64,000 nt of DNA. It comes from Palauibacter sp022826685. GTDB taxonomy: Bacteria; Gemmatimonadota; Gemmatimonadetes; Palauibacterales; Palauibacteraceae. Under the pieces are notes generated by a model. It had not been told where the DNA came from and searched no databases. It saw only the letters and a program-made list of their open reading frames with translations. Shown here in pieces: positions 1 through 7,839 of this stretch. The first letter of the stretch is position 1; every line of letters begins with the position of its first letter. A program made the position numbers and the translations under genes. The DNA is taken from assembly GCF_965221685.1 (NCBI RefSeq), contig NZ_OZ244907.1, one strand, 5' to 3'.

Positions 1-117
1 CGGCGCATCGCTCAGATTGTCGCCTTCATTCTCGGCATTGGCATTCTCGCCTCGGTCTATCCGGCGCTGCGCGCCGCCCGGGTCAACGTTGCCGAGGCGA
101 TGAAGTTCGATCGATAG
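1..117 (+). CDS. FtsX/MacB-type ABC permease, C-terminal fragment
   Basis: Only the last 38 codons are in the window; the rest lies upstream. They encode a hydrophobic helix followed by a YPALRAARVNVAEAMKFDR tail. This is the usual ending of FtsX-domain permeases (LolC/MacB group), where the last transmembrane helix is followed by a P-A-x-x-A-A-R...P/A-x-E-A-[ML] segment. The ATPase that starts at 224 would be its partner. In this family, permease plus ATPase moves substrates off or across the membrane mechanically, for example lipoproteins or peptides. Its place just ahead of the RiPP genes makes it a possible extra exporter or immunity pump, but that is inference. Confidence 0.8.
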   Translation, partial: RRIAQIVAFILGIGILASVYPALRAARVNVAEAMKFDR

Positions 118-223
118 CCGCTCTCTTGCCGGCCCCTCGCCGCGGAAGGAGAATCGGCCCCGGCGGCTGGCCGCGTGCCGGGGCCGTGGGCGGCGGATGG
201 TATTCAACTTGATATGAGGTGTC

Positions 224-925
224 ATGGCAGTGCGCGATACGGTAGCCGCCCGGACCGACGGCGTCTGGAAGGTCTTCGAGCAGGAAGCCGAATCTGTGCA
301 GGCGGTCCGCGACGTCAGCCTGACCATAGAGCGTGGCGAGTTCACCGCGCTCGCGGGGCCTTCGGGCTCCGGCAAGACGACGCTGCTGAATCTGATCGGT
401 GGCCTCACCCGCCCCACGCAGGGACGGGTCTGGGTCGCCGGGCGCGAGGTGAGCCGCATGTCGAACCAGGAGCTGGCGCGGCTCCGGCTCGAGGAGGTGG
501 GCTTCGTCTTCCAGGCCTATAACCTGCTCCCCGTGCTCACGGCGTTGGAGAATGCGGAATTCCCGATGCTCCTCCAGGGCGTGCACGCGGAGGAGCGTCA
601 GGCGCGGGTCCGGGAACTCTTTGCGCGGACGGGAATGGAAGGACTCGAAGACCGGCGACCGGGCAAGCTGTCCGGCGGCCAGCAGCAGCGCGTCGCCGTC
701 GTGCGTGCGGTGGCCAGCCGCCCGGCCCTGGTGCTCGCGGACGAGCCGACGGCGAACCTCGACTCGGTCACCAGCGAAGCGCTCCTCGATGTCATGGGCG
801 AGCTGAATCGCGACCTCGGCGTGACCTTCGTCTTCGCCACCCACGACAGCCGCGTCATGGAGCGGTCTCGGCGTCTGGTCCGCATGGTCGACGGCACCGT
901 GCGCGACGACGAACGCCGATCCTAG
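224..925 (+). CDS. ABC transporter ATP-binding protein, LolD/MacB type
   Basis: A 233-aa ATPase of the LolD/MacB class, of normal length for the family. It has Walker A GPSGSGKTT near residues 45-53, the Q-loop in FVFQAYNLLP, the signature LSGGQQQR near 149-156 and Walker B LVLADEPTANLD near 169-180, so it should be active. GAGGT lies just ahead of the ATG and supports this start. It follows the FtsX-type permease fragment by about 105 bp. Such pairs extract lipoproteins or expel peptides such as bacteriocins. With a halogenase and a YcaO locus downstream, a role in self-protection or export is plausible but not shown. Confidence 0.9.
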   Translation: MAVRDTVAARTDGVWKVFEQEAESVQAVRDVSLTIERGEFTALAGPSGSGKTTLLNLIGGLTRPTQGRVWVAGREVSRMSNQELARLRLEEVGFVFQAYNLLPVLTALENAEFPMLLQGVHAEERQARVRELFARTGMEGLEDRRPGKLSGGQQQRVAVVRAVASRPALVLADEPTANLDSVTSEALLDVMGELNRDLGVTFVFATHDSRVMERSRRLVRMVDGTVRDDERRS

Positions 926-971
926 CAAGCCGCACTGAACACCGCACCGGTCATCGCTTGAGGCGCGAGCA

Positions 972-2087
972 ATGGACATCCACGAGGCGATAGCGATCAG
1001 CCAGGAGCGACTGGCGGGCGAAGGCGCCACGATGCATGACCTGCTCGGGCACCTGCGAGACAGAATCTCTCCCGTTCTGATCGGGGAGCAGGAGTGGGAA
1101 CACCTGCTGGCACGGGCGGGGACCCTGCCGATAACCATGGGTGCCCAGCCGTTTGGTTTCGAGCTGCCGTTGCACGACAGTCGGCCGCGGGCGGATTTCG
1201 GAGTCTCGCTGGCGAGCGGCAACCGGTCGGGCGCGTTTTTCGAAGAGAGGGCGCGACACGATCCGGCGGATCACACGGCAGCGGCGGTCCGTCGCCTGTT
1301 TCGCAGCATGGAGGCCGCGGACTCGCCCCTGCGCGCGATTGTCGGCCGCAAGTTGATGCTGGAATACGACATCGGGTCGGGCGGCGATGGCGATCCGCAG
1401 CCGGGGATGTTCCTGCGGCCCAACGAACGCATGATCTTCGGCGGCGCCGGGCAGCAGCACGACGTCGGCGTCGTGGTCGACGGCCTCGTGGCCTGTCACG
1501 GCCTGGAACCGAGCGCCGCAGAGCGGAGCAACGCCGAGCGGGTGTACCTGACGCAACCGGAAGACACTCGCCTCGACTCGTTCGGCCTGTTTCCGTCACG
1601 CGCACGCACGATCCGCCTGGCGATCATGGGCTTTGCCGGGCAGCGGGATGTCCGTTCCTTCCTCGAGGGTATCGCCTGGCCCGGGAACATCGCGACCGTG
1701 GAGACGGTGCTTGCACGCTTCGGCGAGCGCACGCACATCGTCAGGACCGGCGTGAACGTCGACGTGCAGGCGGATGGCATCGGTCCGACGCTCGGCCTGA
1801 CGCCCATAGTCAAGCAGAGATATGCGGCTGCTTCCCGGGTCTGGATCGATGGCCTGACGGATTGGCAGCCGGTGCTGGAGGCCCTGCGCCACGAGGACCG
1901 TGTCGTGCCGGAGAAAGTCGCGGCGCTGGCCGGCTGGGTCTCGCAACCGACCATTCTGTTCGGCAGGACCGGGCGGTTCGTACTCTTGCGCGGAATTCAC
2001 CACATTAAGCTGGTCATCGCCGGAGATCGGGTTGAACAGATCAAGGCCTATGTCTACATGGTGCTTTCGGGTGCCATCGCGCCCTGA
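972..2087 (+). CDS. Uncharacterised protein of the RiPP/halogenase neighbourhood
   Basis: A 371-aa soluble protein that I do not recognise. It has no signal peptide and no transmembrane segment. The middle is rich in Gly/Asp (DIGSGGDGD, IFGGAGQQHDVG). The C-terminal third has a pattern GLTDWQPVLEAL - PEKVAALAGW - GIHHIKLVIAG - IKAYVYM, with alternating hydrophobic strands typical of a beta-rich fold. It sits 46 bp after the ATPase and about 115 bp before the halogenase on the same strand, so it is probably co-transcribed with them. It might be a tailoring enzyme or a recognition protein for the peptide; nothing in the sequence decides this. The ORF is intact with normal codon use, so I am sure it is a gene but not of its job. 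Confidence 0.75.
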   Translation: MDIHEAIAISQERLAGEGATMHDLLGHLRDRISPVLIGEQEWEHLLARAGTLPITMGAQPFGFELPLHDSRPRADFGVSLASGNRSGAFFEERARHDPADHTAAAVRRLFRSMEAADSPLRAIVGRKLMLEYDIGSGGDGDPQPGMFLRPNERMIFGGAGQQHDVGVVVDGLVACHGLEPSAAERSNAERVYLTQPEDTRLDSFGLFPSRARTIRLAIMGFAGQRDVRSFLEGIAWPGNIATVETVLARFGERTHIVRTGVNVDVQADGIGPTLGLTPIVKQRYAAASRVWIDGLTDWQPVLEALRHEDRVVPEKVAALAGWVSQPTILFGRTGRFVLLRGIHHIKLVIAGDRVEQIKAYVYMVLSGAIAP

Positions 2088-2201
2088 TCTCAGCCTCGCG
2101 CGCGGGCTTGCGGGTGGCGCGGGTGGAGCCGGGACATGGCGCGCCGCGTTCGCCGCACGCCGTCGCGTTCAGGGAGCGGCGCGCCCGGGGAGGTCGCCAC
2201 G

Positions 2202-3512
2202 GTGAAGGAACTCGGCCACACGTCGTGCAGAAAGATCGCAGTCATCGGGCGCGGCACCGCAGGCGCGCTCGCCGCCGCCAGCGTATCGCGGTTGCACCCG
2301 GAGCGCGATCATGAGTTGCACCACATCTACGATTCACGCATTCCGATCATCGGCGTGGGCGAAGGGAGTTGGCCCGGTCTGGTTCGCGACCTGCAGCAAC
2401 TGTCGCAGTTGCCGCACGAGACGGTTCAGCAGCGCCTGAACGGCACGCGCAAGTTCGGCAACCGCTTCGAGGGATGGGGTCGACGCCGGCAGGACTTTAC
2501 TCACTACTTCACGCCGCAACAGGTGGCCTATGCCTACCACCTGTCGGCCGACCTGATGGCGGACCTGTTGTGCGCGAGCACGCAGGCCCGCCACATCGAC
2601 GCGAAGGTGACCGCGATCAGGAGGGTGGACGGAGGCGCGCAGCTGGACTTCGAGGGCCGTGAGTCCGAACGCTACGACCTGGTCTTCGATGCCCGCGGCT
2701 ATCCACGGCAACTGGACCCGCAGGAGCACATCGACATTTCCTTCATCCCTACGAACTGCGCCGTCATTCGCCGGGCCCCTCCGGTCATCGAGGCGCCGCC
2801 GAACGCCCCCTTCCGGGAACCCACGTATACCCGAGCGGTAGCGCGTCCGCACGGATGGGTGTTCGTCATTCCGCTGACGGTGCACACATCCTACGGCTAT
2901 GTCTTCAACAAGGACGTGTCCGATCTCGATGCAGTCGAGGCGGACTTCGACGAACTGCTTGCGGAGGAGGGTGTGTCGGATTTCGAGAAACGCGCCGTCA
3001 TTCCGTTTCCCAATTTCGTCCACCGCCGGATCTATGACGGCGCGGTGGTCCGCGTCGGGAATGCCGCCGCCTTCATGGAGCCGCTCGAGGCGACGGCCAT
3101 CAGGTTGGCGCAACTGCAGGTCGCGCTGGTTCTGCGCATGCGGTTCCACCGGCCGGCGGAGTATGTGCAGGGCGACGCGCCCGTCATCAACCGCTCTCTG
3201 GTCACCGATGCGCTCGCAGCCGGCCTGTTCGTCGGTTGGCACTATTGCTCCGGTTCGAAGTACGACAGTGCGTTCTGGCGCCACGCCCGCGACCGCGTGT
3301 GGCCGAACTACCGCGAGGCCGCCGATCCACTGCTCGTGGACTGTTCCGCCTTGGGCAAGTTCGACGAGATGATCGAACTGGTCGACGCGCAGACCCCCGA
3401 TCCGGCGGATTGGGAGCGGCAGTGCGCGTTCTTTCCCGTGAGCAGCTTCGCGCAGATAGCCCACGGTCTGGGGGCGCCATTGGGGCGGCAGCGCAACTCC
3501 CAGCCGGCGTAG
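2202..3512 (+). CDS. Flavin-dependent tryptophan-halogenase family protein
   Basis: A 436-aa FAD enzyme of the tryptophan-halogenase family, whose members use FADH2, O2 and halide to chlorinate or brominate indoles. What is seen: dinucleotide-binding GRGTAG (16-21), IGVGEGSWP (50-58), and K84 in the K-x4-F-x2-W pattern that aligns with catalytic K79 of RebH/PrnA. The W-x-W-x-I-P signature appears as WVFVIP (219-224), with Trp to Phe, and the EPLES-TG halide/flavin element as EPLEATA (293-299). These changes, and a length below the usual 500-530 aa, mark a divergent member. The GTG start at 2202 is preceded by GGGGAGG; an in-frame ATG at 2136 would add a basic, non-conserved leader. The nearby precursor peptide ends in Trp, a possible substrate. 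Confidence 0.82.
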   Translation: MKELGHTSCRKIAVIGRGTAGALAAASVSRLHPERDHELHHIYDSRIPIIGVGEGSWPGLVRDLQQLSQLPHETVQQRLNGTRKFGNRFEGWGRRRQDFTHYFTPQQVAYAYHLSADLMADLLCASTQARHIDAKVTAIRRVDGGAQLDFEGRESERYDLVFDARGYPRQLDPQEHIDISFIPTNCAVIRRAPPVIEAPPNAPFREPTYTRAVARPHGWVFVIPLTVHTSYGYVFNKDVSDLDAVEADFDELLAEEGVSDFEKRAVIPFPNFVHRRIYDGAVVRVGNAAAFMEPLEATAIRLAQLQVALVLRMRFHRPAEYVQGDAPVINRSLVTDALAAGLFVGWHYCSGSKYDSAFWRHARDRVWPNYREAADPLLVDCSALGKFDEMIELVDAQTPDPADWERQCAFFPVSSFAQIAHGLGAPLGRQRNSQPA

Positions 3513-3684
3513 CAGCCCGTGGCAAAACCCCGCGTTAGCGCCGAGAGCGGTGAAGCGCTCGCCTGACAAGGAGCGACGAGGGAGCATGGCCCTTGCCATG
3601 TGACCGAGGAGCGACGCAGAGCGCAGCGTTTCAGGCGAGATGCAGCGCCGCTCGAACGCAGCGGGGATTTTGCCACGGGCTGCT
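3511..3684. repeat. Palindromic MITE/REP-like element
   Basis: Terminal inverted repeats of 23-24 bp, at 3511-3533 and 3661-3684, match with a single-base difference (AGCAGCCCGTGGCAAAA... against its reverse complement). The interior has further dyads, for example CTCGCCTGA near 3588 region against TCAGGCGAG near 3631-3639. The left arm begins inside the halogenase stop codon, so insertion or spread of the element created the present 3' end without changing the protein. No transposase is present. It may be a non-autonomous element, or fold as a large hairpin that ends or protects the halogenase mRNA. I found no second copy in the window by eye. Confidence 0.6.
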
Positions 3685-3720
3685 AGCCCGGCGGCCGACG
3701 CGGTCAGGCGCCCGGCGCGC

Positions 3721-4893
3721 TCAGAAGTACCAACTCAGGGAAAGATACACGGACAGTCCCGCCGAGCCGTACTCGGAAGGCAGCGGACGGGCGGCCGTCG
3801 CGTCGTCGTCACCCAGACCGAGAAACGCGCCCGTGATCACCGCCACGTCGTTGCCGGCCGAGTAGGCGACGTTCGTTCCCGTGGTTGCGCTCAGGTCGTT
3901 CAGGTTCCAGAGCACGAGACCGCTCAGGCCCCAGAGCGGATGCAGCTGGTAGGACGCCCGGACGACCGTCTCGTCCCGTCCGAGCACCTGATGTTCGCCG
4001 CGCAGGAACGTGGCCGATCCCAACGTGGCCAGGTACGCGTCCGGTCCGTCCGCGCCCAGGCCGTCGCGCTGGTACTCGACCGCGAGCGTCAGATCCCTCC
4101 CGCCGACCTGAAGCTGCCGGTCGAGGCCAAGCGTGCCGCGAAAAACGAGCCGGTCCGGGAGTTGGCGCAGCACGGCCTCTCCTCGGACGGCCCAACCTCC
4201 CACCGATCCGGCCGCGCCGAGGGCCCCCGCCGGATCGCCGTACACGATCCCGCCCCATGCCGAGAGTTCCCAGTTCCGTGCCGTCGTGAGGCCGCGTATC
4301 AGCGCGGTCACCTCCTCCTCGCCCGCCAGCGACCGGGTCGGTCGCACGACCAGGTCGACCTCGCTCAGCGCGCTTGGAAAGAAACGGAACCGGGCCGCGT
4401 CGACCCCGGCGCGGAACTCCCGGAACGGGTCGACCGGGTTGAAGGGCGTGAACGGGTCGCTCGGCGTGAGGAAGAGCGCGGTACCCCACGACACCGCCTG
4501 CCGCCCCACGCTGAGCTCGAGGCGTTCACTCTCCCACCCCACGTACAGGCGATCAAATCGGTGCTGCCAGACGACGTGGTCCCGCTCCGACACCGTCCAC
4601 TGAAGCCGGAGCCACTCGCCGCCGCCCGGCACCGCGCCGAGGTGGAACTCGGGCGCCTCGGCGTGGCGTCGGAACGTCAGCACATGCTCGTAGGCGGCGC
4701 CGAATCCAAAGGCGCCCACTCCCGAGTCGCCGAAGAGTCGTACCCGGTTGAACTCGCCCAACTGGCCGTCACGGGTCCCGGCGAGAGGAACGGCCTGGAC
4801 GTAGCCGCTCAGCTGCATGGCCTGACCGGGCGAAGTGCCGCAGAGGGCCGAGAGCAGCACGACCGCCCAGGCGGTCCCGGAGCGGAGCCCCAC
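3721..4893 (-). CDS. Outer-membrane beta-barrel protein, porin-like
   Basis: A 390-aa protein with a Sec signal peptide (Ala-rich h-region, cleavage near GQA-MQL) and many short amphipathic strands. It ends in ...SLSWYF, and a terminal Phe is the signature of BAM-assembled barrels. A central SVGRQAVSWGTALFLTP motif with FNPVDPFREFRAG resembles the DUF1302-type/LbtU-like porin group, but I cannot assign it firmly. It is on the opposite strand between the halogenase and the RiPP operon and convergent with the halogenase. It could supply an outer-membrane route for the peptide or simply be a neighbour. Confidence 0.7.
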   Translation of the reverse strand: MGLRSGTAWAVVLLSALCGTSPGQAMQLSGYVQAVPLAGTRDGQLGEFNRVRLFGDSGVGAFGFGAAYEHVLTFRRHAEAPEFHLGAVPGGGEWLRLQWTVSERDHVVWQHRFDRLYVGWESERLELSVGRQAVSWGTALFLTPSDPFTPFNPVDPFREFRAGVDAARFRFFPSALSEVDLVVRPTRSLAGEEEVTALIRGLTTARNWELSAWGGIVYGDPAGALGAAGSVGGWAVRGEAVLRQLPDRLVFRGTLGLDRQLQVGGRDLTLAVEYQRDGLGADGPDAYLATLGSATFLRGEHQVLGRDETVVRASYQLHPLWGLSGLVLWNLNDLSATTGTNVAYSAGNDVAVITGAFLGLGDDDATAARPLPSEYGSAGLSVYLSLSWYF

Positions 4894-4964
4894 CGTCTCT
4901 AGAACCTCGTCCTCCCTCCGTTGGCGCCCACGGTCACGCCGAAGCCGTGACCTGCTTCAGCGTT

Positions 4965-5004
4965 GGTGCCGAAGTCGGCACCGGGCACTCGGACGTGCTA
5001 TATT
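4965..5004 (+). promoter_or_regulatory. Candidate promoter and operator dyad of the RiPP operon
   Basis: A perfect 7-bp inverted repeat (GGTGCCG-AAGT-CGGCACC, 4965-4982) overlaps the expected -35 position of a good -10 hexamer, TATATT, at 4999-5004. The -35 itself is poor, which fits an activated or alternative-sigma promoter. It lies about 70 bp before the first plausible start of the operon. This is prediction from pattern only. Confidence 0.35.
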
Positions 5005-5075
5005 TTACCCATTCCCCGCTCAATCCGAACGGGATTGTCCTTGCTCGATACCCGGTGAGGAGGCGATGCAGGGTC

Positions 5076-5627
5076 GTGTTCAATAATCCGTTTGACTCGT
5101 TTCACGATACCGTTGCCGAAGCAAAGCGGGAACGGGAACAACTCGACCGGCTGCTGACGATTTCCACGCCGCGGGAGCGCCTGCTCGTCGCCGCCGTCGC
5201 GCTGTGGTTGTTCATCTTCGTGGCGTGGCTCTTCTTTGGCAACGTAACCCGCAGCCTCGCGGTGGACGGTGTCCTGGTCGACCCCGGCACAAACCTGTCC
5301 GAAGCCGGCCGGTCCGTGCAGGCGCTCGTCTGGATCGAGAACGATGTCGCGCCGCAGATCAGGGCAGGGATGCCGGCGGTGCTGGAGCTGGGTGCGGCGG
5401 ATGGAGAAGCGGGCACAATGAGCGCGGAGGTCGCGGCAGTTTCCGCCGTTCGCTTATCCGGGGTTCCCGCGGCCTTCGAGTCCGCGGTGCCGGTATCCGT
5501 GCACCGCCTCGATATCGTGCTGAATGAGAGCCTCGACCTTGCTTCCATTGCGGGCAGGGGATGCCGGATCGTCATCGAGGTCGGCACGCAATCTCCGATC
5601 GCATTGTTGGGGATGGGGCGCTCATGA
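5076..5627 (+). CDS. Short HlyD-like protein of an NHLM export system
   Basis: A 183-aa protein with an N-terminal cytoplasmic stretch (REQLDRLLTISTPRERL), one transmembrane helix (LLVAAVALWLFIFVAWLFFG) and a small periplasmic domain. The order QLD.L...TSP.. - helix - G - G.L..PG matches the start of NHLM bacteriocin system secretion proteins, periplasmic adaptors paired with PCAT-type ABC transporters. The coiled-coil hairpin normal for HlyD is missing, so it is a contracted form. The start is uncertain: GTG at 5076 or GTG at 5055; upstream ATGs would add sequence that does not look coding. It ends one base before the next gene's start, implying tight translational coupling. Confidence 0.65.
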   Translation: MFNNPFDSFHDTVAEAKREREQLDRLLTISTPRERLLVAAVALWLFIFVAWLFFGNVTRSLAVDGVLVDPGTNLSEAGRSVQALVWIENDVAPQIRAGMPAVLELGAADGEAGTMSAEVAAVSAVRLSGVPAAFESAVPVSVHRLDIVLNESLDLASIAGRGCRIVIEVGTQSPIALLGMGRS

Positions 5628-5628
5628 T

Positions 5629-7839
5629 ATGGCGCTGACCGCTTTCAGGGGGGCTGGCGACAAGGCCGCACCGAGCTTCGAGAAACAGAGGGTCACCACG
5701 CCGATTCTGTTGCAGATGCACGCGTCGGAATGTGGCGCCGCCTGCCTCGGCAGCATCCTCGCCTACTTCGGACGCTGGGTTCCGCTGACGGAACTGCGGG
5801 AAAAATGCGAGGTGAGTCGGGACGGGAGCAGTGCGGCGAGCATCGTGCGCGCCTCCAGGCACTACGGTCTCGAATGCAGTGGACTCAGCGTACGCACCGG
5901 TCAGCTGAAGAAGTTGCAGTTGCCTCTGATCGTGTTCTGGCAATTCAGCCATTTCGTTGTCCTCGAGGGGTTCGACGGTCGCCACTTCTATCTCAATGAT
6001 CCGTCCACGGGGCGGCGCAGGCTTCCGGCGGAAGAATTCGACAGGGACTACAGCGGAATTGCGCTGCAATTCAAGCAGAGCTCCGGTTTCGAACCCGGCG
6101 GCGAACGGCCCGGATTGTTCACGCAGCTGGGTACCCTGCTCACCGGATCGCGGAGCGCGCTTGCCTGGGTGATTGCCAGCAGCCTCATGTTGACCCTGCT
6201 GGCTTTTGTCGTCCCCGCATCTCTCAGCGTTTTCGTGGACGATGTTCTGGAGAACGGGGGGCCCTGGGGCGGACTCGTGGCGGCCCTGCTCGGCGCCGGT
6301 GCCCTCGCATACGTCCTGTCCCTGCTCAAGCACCGGTTTCTGAAGCGGTTCGCAATCCGGATTTCGGTGATGGGCTACAGTCGAGGCGTGTCGCGGCTGC
6401 TGCGGTTGCCGTTGGAGTTCTTCGAACACCGTCTCGTAGGCGATCTGACGGATCGAGTCTCGTCCATCGACAGAATCTCGAGAAACCTGACGGAACAGTT
6501 TCTGGTGCTCATAATCGACATGGGAATGAGCGCTGTACTGCTCATCGCCATGTTGGTCTACGATGTCCGGCTCACGCTGGTCGTGCTGTTTCTGGCTCTC
6601 TTGCACGGCGTGCTGGCACACTTTCTCAACGGGCCCAGGGCGGTTCGAAGCCAGGCGATGAGGCGTGAACAGGGACTGTTGATCGGCGTCGGCATGCAGA
6701 TGATGAATCACGTCGACCATCTGCGCATGGCGGGATCGGACGACCGTTTCTTTTCGCGCTGGAGCGGCCATCAGGCGCGCGAACTGCATGCGCGCCGGCG
6801 CTATGCCGCATTGGGCTCCGTCAACACCGCGCTCCCGGGCATGATCGCCGCACTTCGCAGCGCGGCGGTCCTGGGCATCGGGGGAAGCCTGGTCATGGTC
6901 GGAGAGATGACCTTGGGCACGCTGGTCGGGTTCTATATCCTGGCCGAGATGTTTCTGGCGCCGGTTGGGCGTTTCCTGGAGTTCGCCGGGAAACGCCAGG
7001 CGCTCGAAACCGATCTGCAGCGACTCGAAGATATTTCAACAGCCGCGGAAGACCCCGCCCTCCGCCGCCGGAGTTCGCAATCGGAGTCGATTCCCACCTT
7101 CAAGGGGCGACTTCAGCTCACCGGCTCACTCGAGCTGCGCGATGTCAGCTTCGGCTTCAACAAGAGCCGGCCCGCTCTGATCAAGGACTTCAACCTCCTG
7201 ATCAGACCGGGGCAGCGGGTTGCCGTGGTCGGTCCCAGCGGTTCCGGCAAGTCGACCCTCGCACGTCTGATCGCCGGTGTCCATCAGCCCTGGTCCGGCG
7301 AAATCCTGTTCGATGGCCATCTCCGGGATGAGATTCCCGAGGAGGTGCTGCGGCGGTCCATCTCCATGGTGGATCAGGAGGTCGTGCTCTTTTCCGCGTC
7401 CGTGCGCGACAACATCACTCTGTGGAACCCCGCCGTTCCGGATGAGGCCATCTTCGCGGCGACACGCGATGCCCAGATCCATGACGAGATCCTGCTTCGG
7501 CCGGACGGGTATTCGACCCGGGTCGAGGAAGGCGGCGTGAATTTCAGCGGCGGCCAGCGCCAGCGGCTGGAGATCGCCCGGGGGCTGCTGGGCAATCCGA
7601 CGCTGCTCATTCTGGATGAGGCGACCAGCGCCCTCGATGCCGCGACAGAGGAATACGTGGATGACGCCCTGCGACGCCGTGGTGTCACCTGCCTGATCGT
7701 GGCGCACCGGCTGAGCACCGTGCGGGACTGCGACGAGATCATCGTGCTCGACAAGGGCGTCGAAGTGCAGCGCGGGACGCACGACGAGCTGATTGCGGAT
7801 CACGACGGCACGTACTACAAGCTGGTCAGGTCCGGCTGA
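5629..7839 (+). CDS. Peptidase-containing ABC transporter (C39), NHLM type
   Basis: A 736-aa PCAT that cuts leader peptides after a Gly-Gly or Ala-Gly site and exports the core. The C39 peptidase domain (about 25-150) has catalytic C35 in QMHASECGAACLG, H108 in FSHFVVLEG and D124 in LNDPSTG, so it looks active. The usual Asp before Cys is Glu here. A six-helix exporter domain (about 175-450) follows, then an ATPase domain with GPSGSGKST, SGGQRQRLE and LLILDEATSALD. It is encoded right behind the HlyD-like gene, and its stop overlaps the next start (TGATG). It is the natural processing enzyme for the precursor at 14532-14783, which carries an ISAG cleavage motif. Confidence 0.93.
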   Translation: MALTAFRGAGDKAAPSFEKQRVTTPILLQMHASECGAACLGSILAYFGRWVPLTELREKCEVSRDGSSAASIVRASRHYGLECSGLSVRTGQLKKLQLPLIVFWQFSHFVVLEGFDGRHFYLNDPSTGRRRLPAEEFDRDYSGIALQFKQSSGFEPGGERPGLFTQLGTLLTGSRSALAWVIASSLMLTLLAFVVPASLSVFVDDVLENGGPWGGLVAALLGAGALAYVLSLLKHRFLKRFAIRISVMGYSRGVSRLLRLPLEFFEHRLVGDLTDRVSSIDRISRNLTEQFLVLIIDMGMSAVLLIAMLVYDVRLTLVVLFLALLHGVLAHFLNGPRAVRSQAMRREQGLLIGVGMQMMNHVDHLRMAGSDDRFFSRWSGHQARELHARRRYAALGSVNTALPGMIAALRSAAVLGIGGSLVMVGEMTLGTLVGFYILAEMFLAPVGRFLEFAGKRQALETDLQRLEDISTAAEDPALRRRSSQSESIPTFKGRLQLTGSLELRDVSFGFNKSRPALIKDFNLLIRPGQRVAVVGPSGSGKSTLARLIAGVHQPWSGEILFDGHLRDEIPEEVLRRSISMVDQEVVLFSASVRDNITLWNPAVPDEAIFAATRDAQIHDEILLRPDGYSTRVEEGGVNFSGGQRQRLEIARGLLGNPTLLILDEATSALDAATEEYVDDALRRRGVTCLIVAHRLSTVRDCDEIIVLDKGVEVQRGTHDELIADHDGTYYKLVRSG

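Noticed and set aside
3640..4902. 420-codon plus-strand ORF opposite the beta-barrel gene
   Set aside because: Arg/Pro-rich shadow; the minus strand has a signal peptide and a C-terminal Phe.
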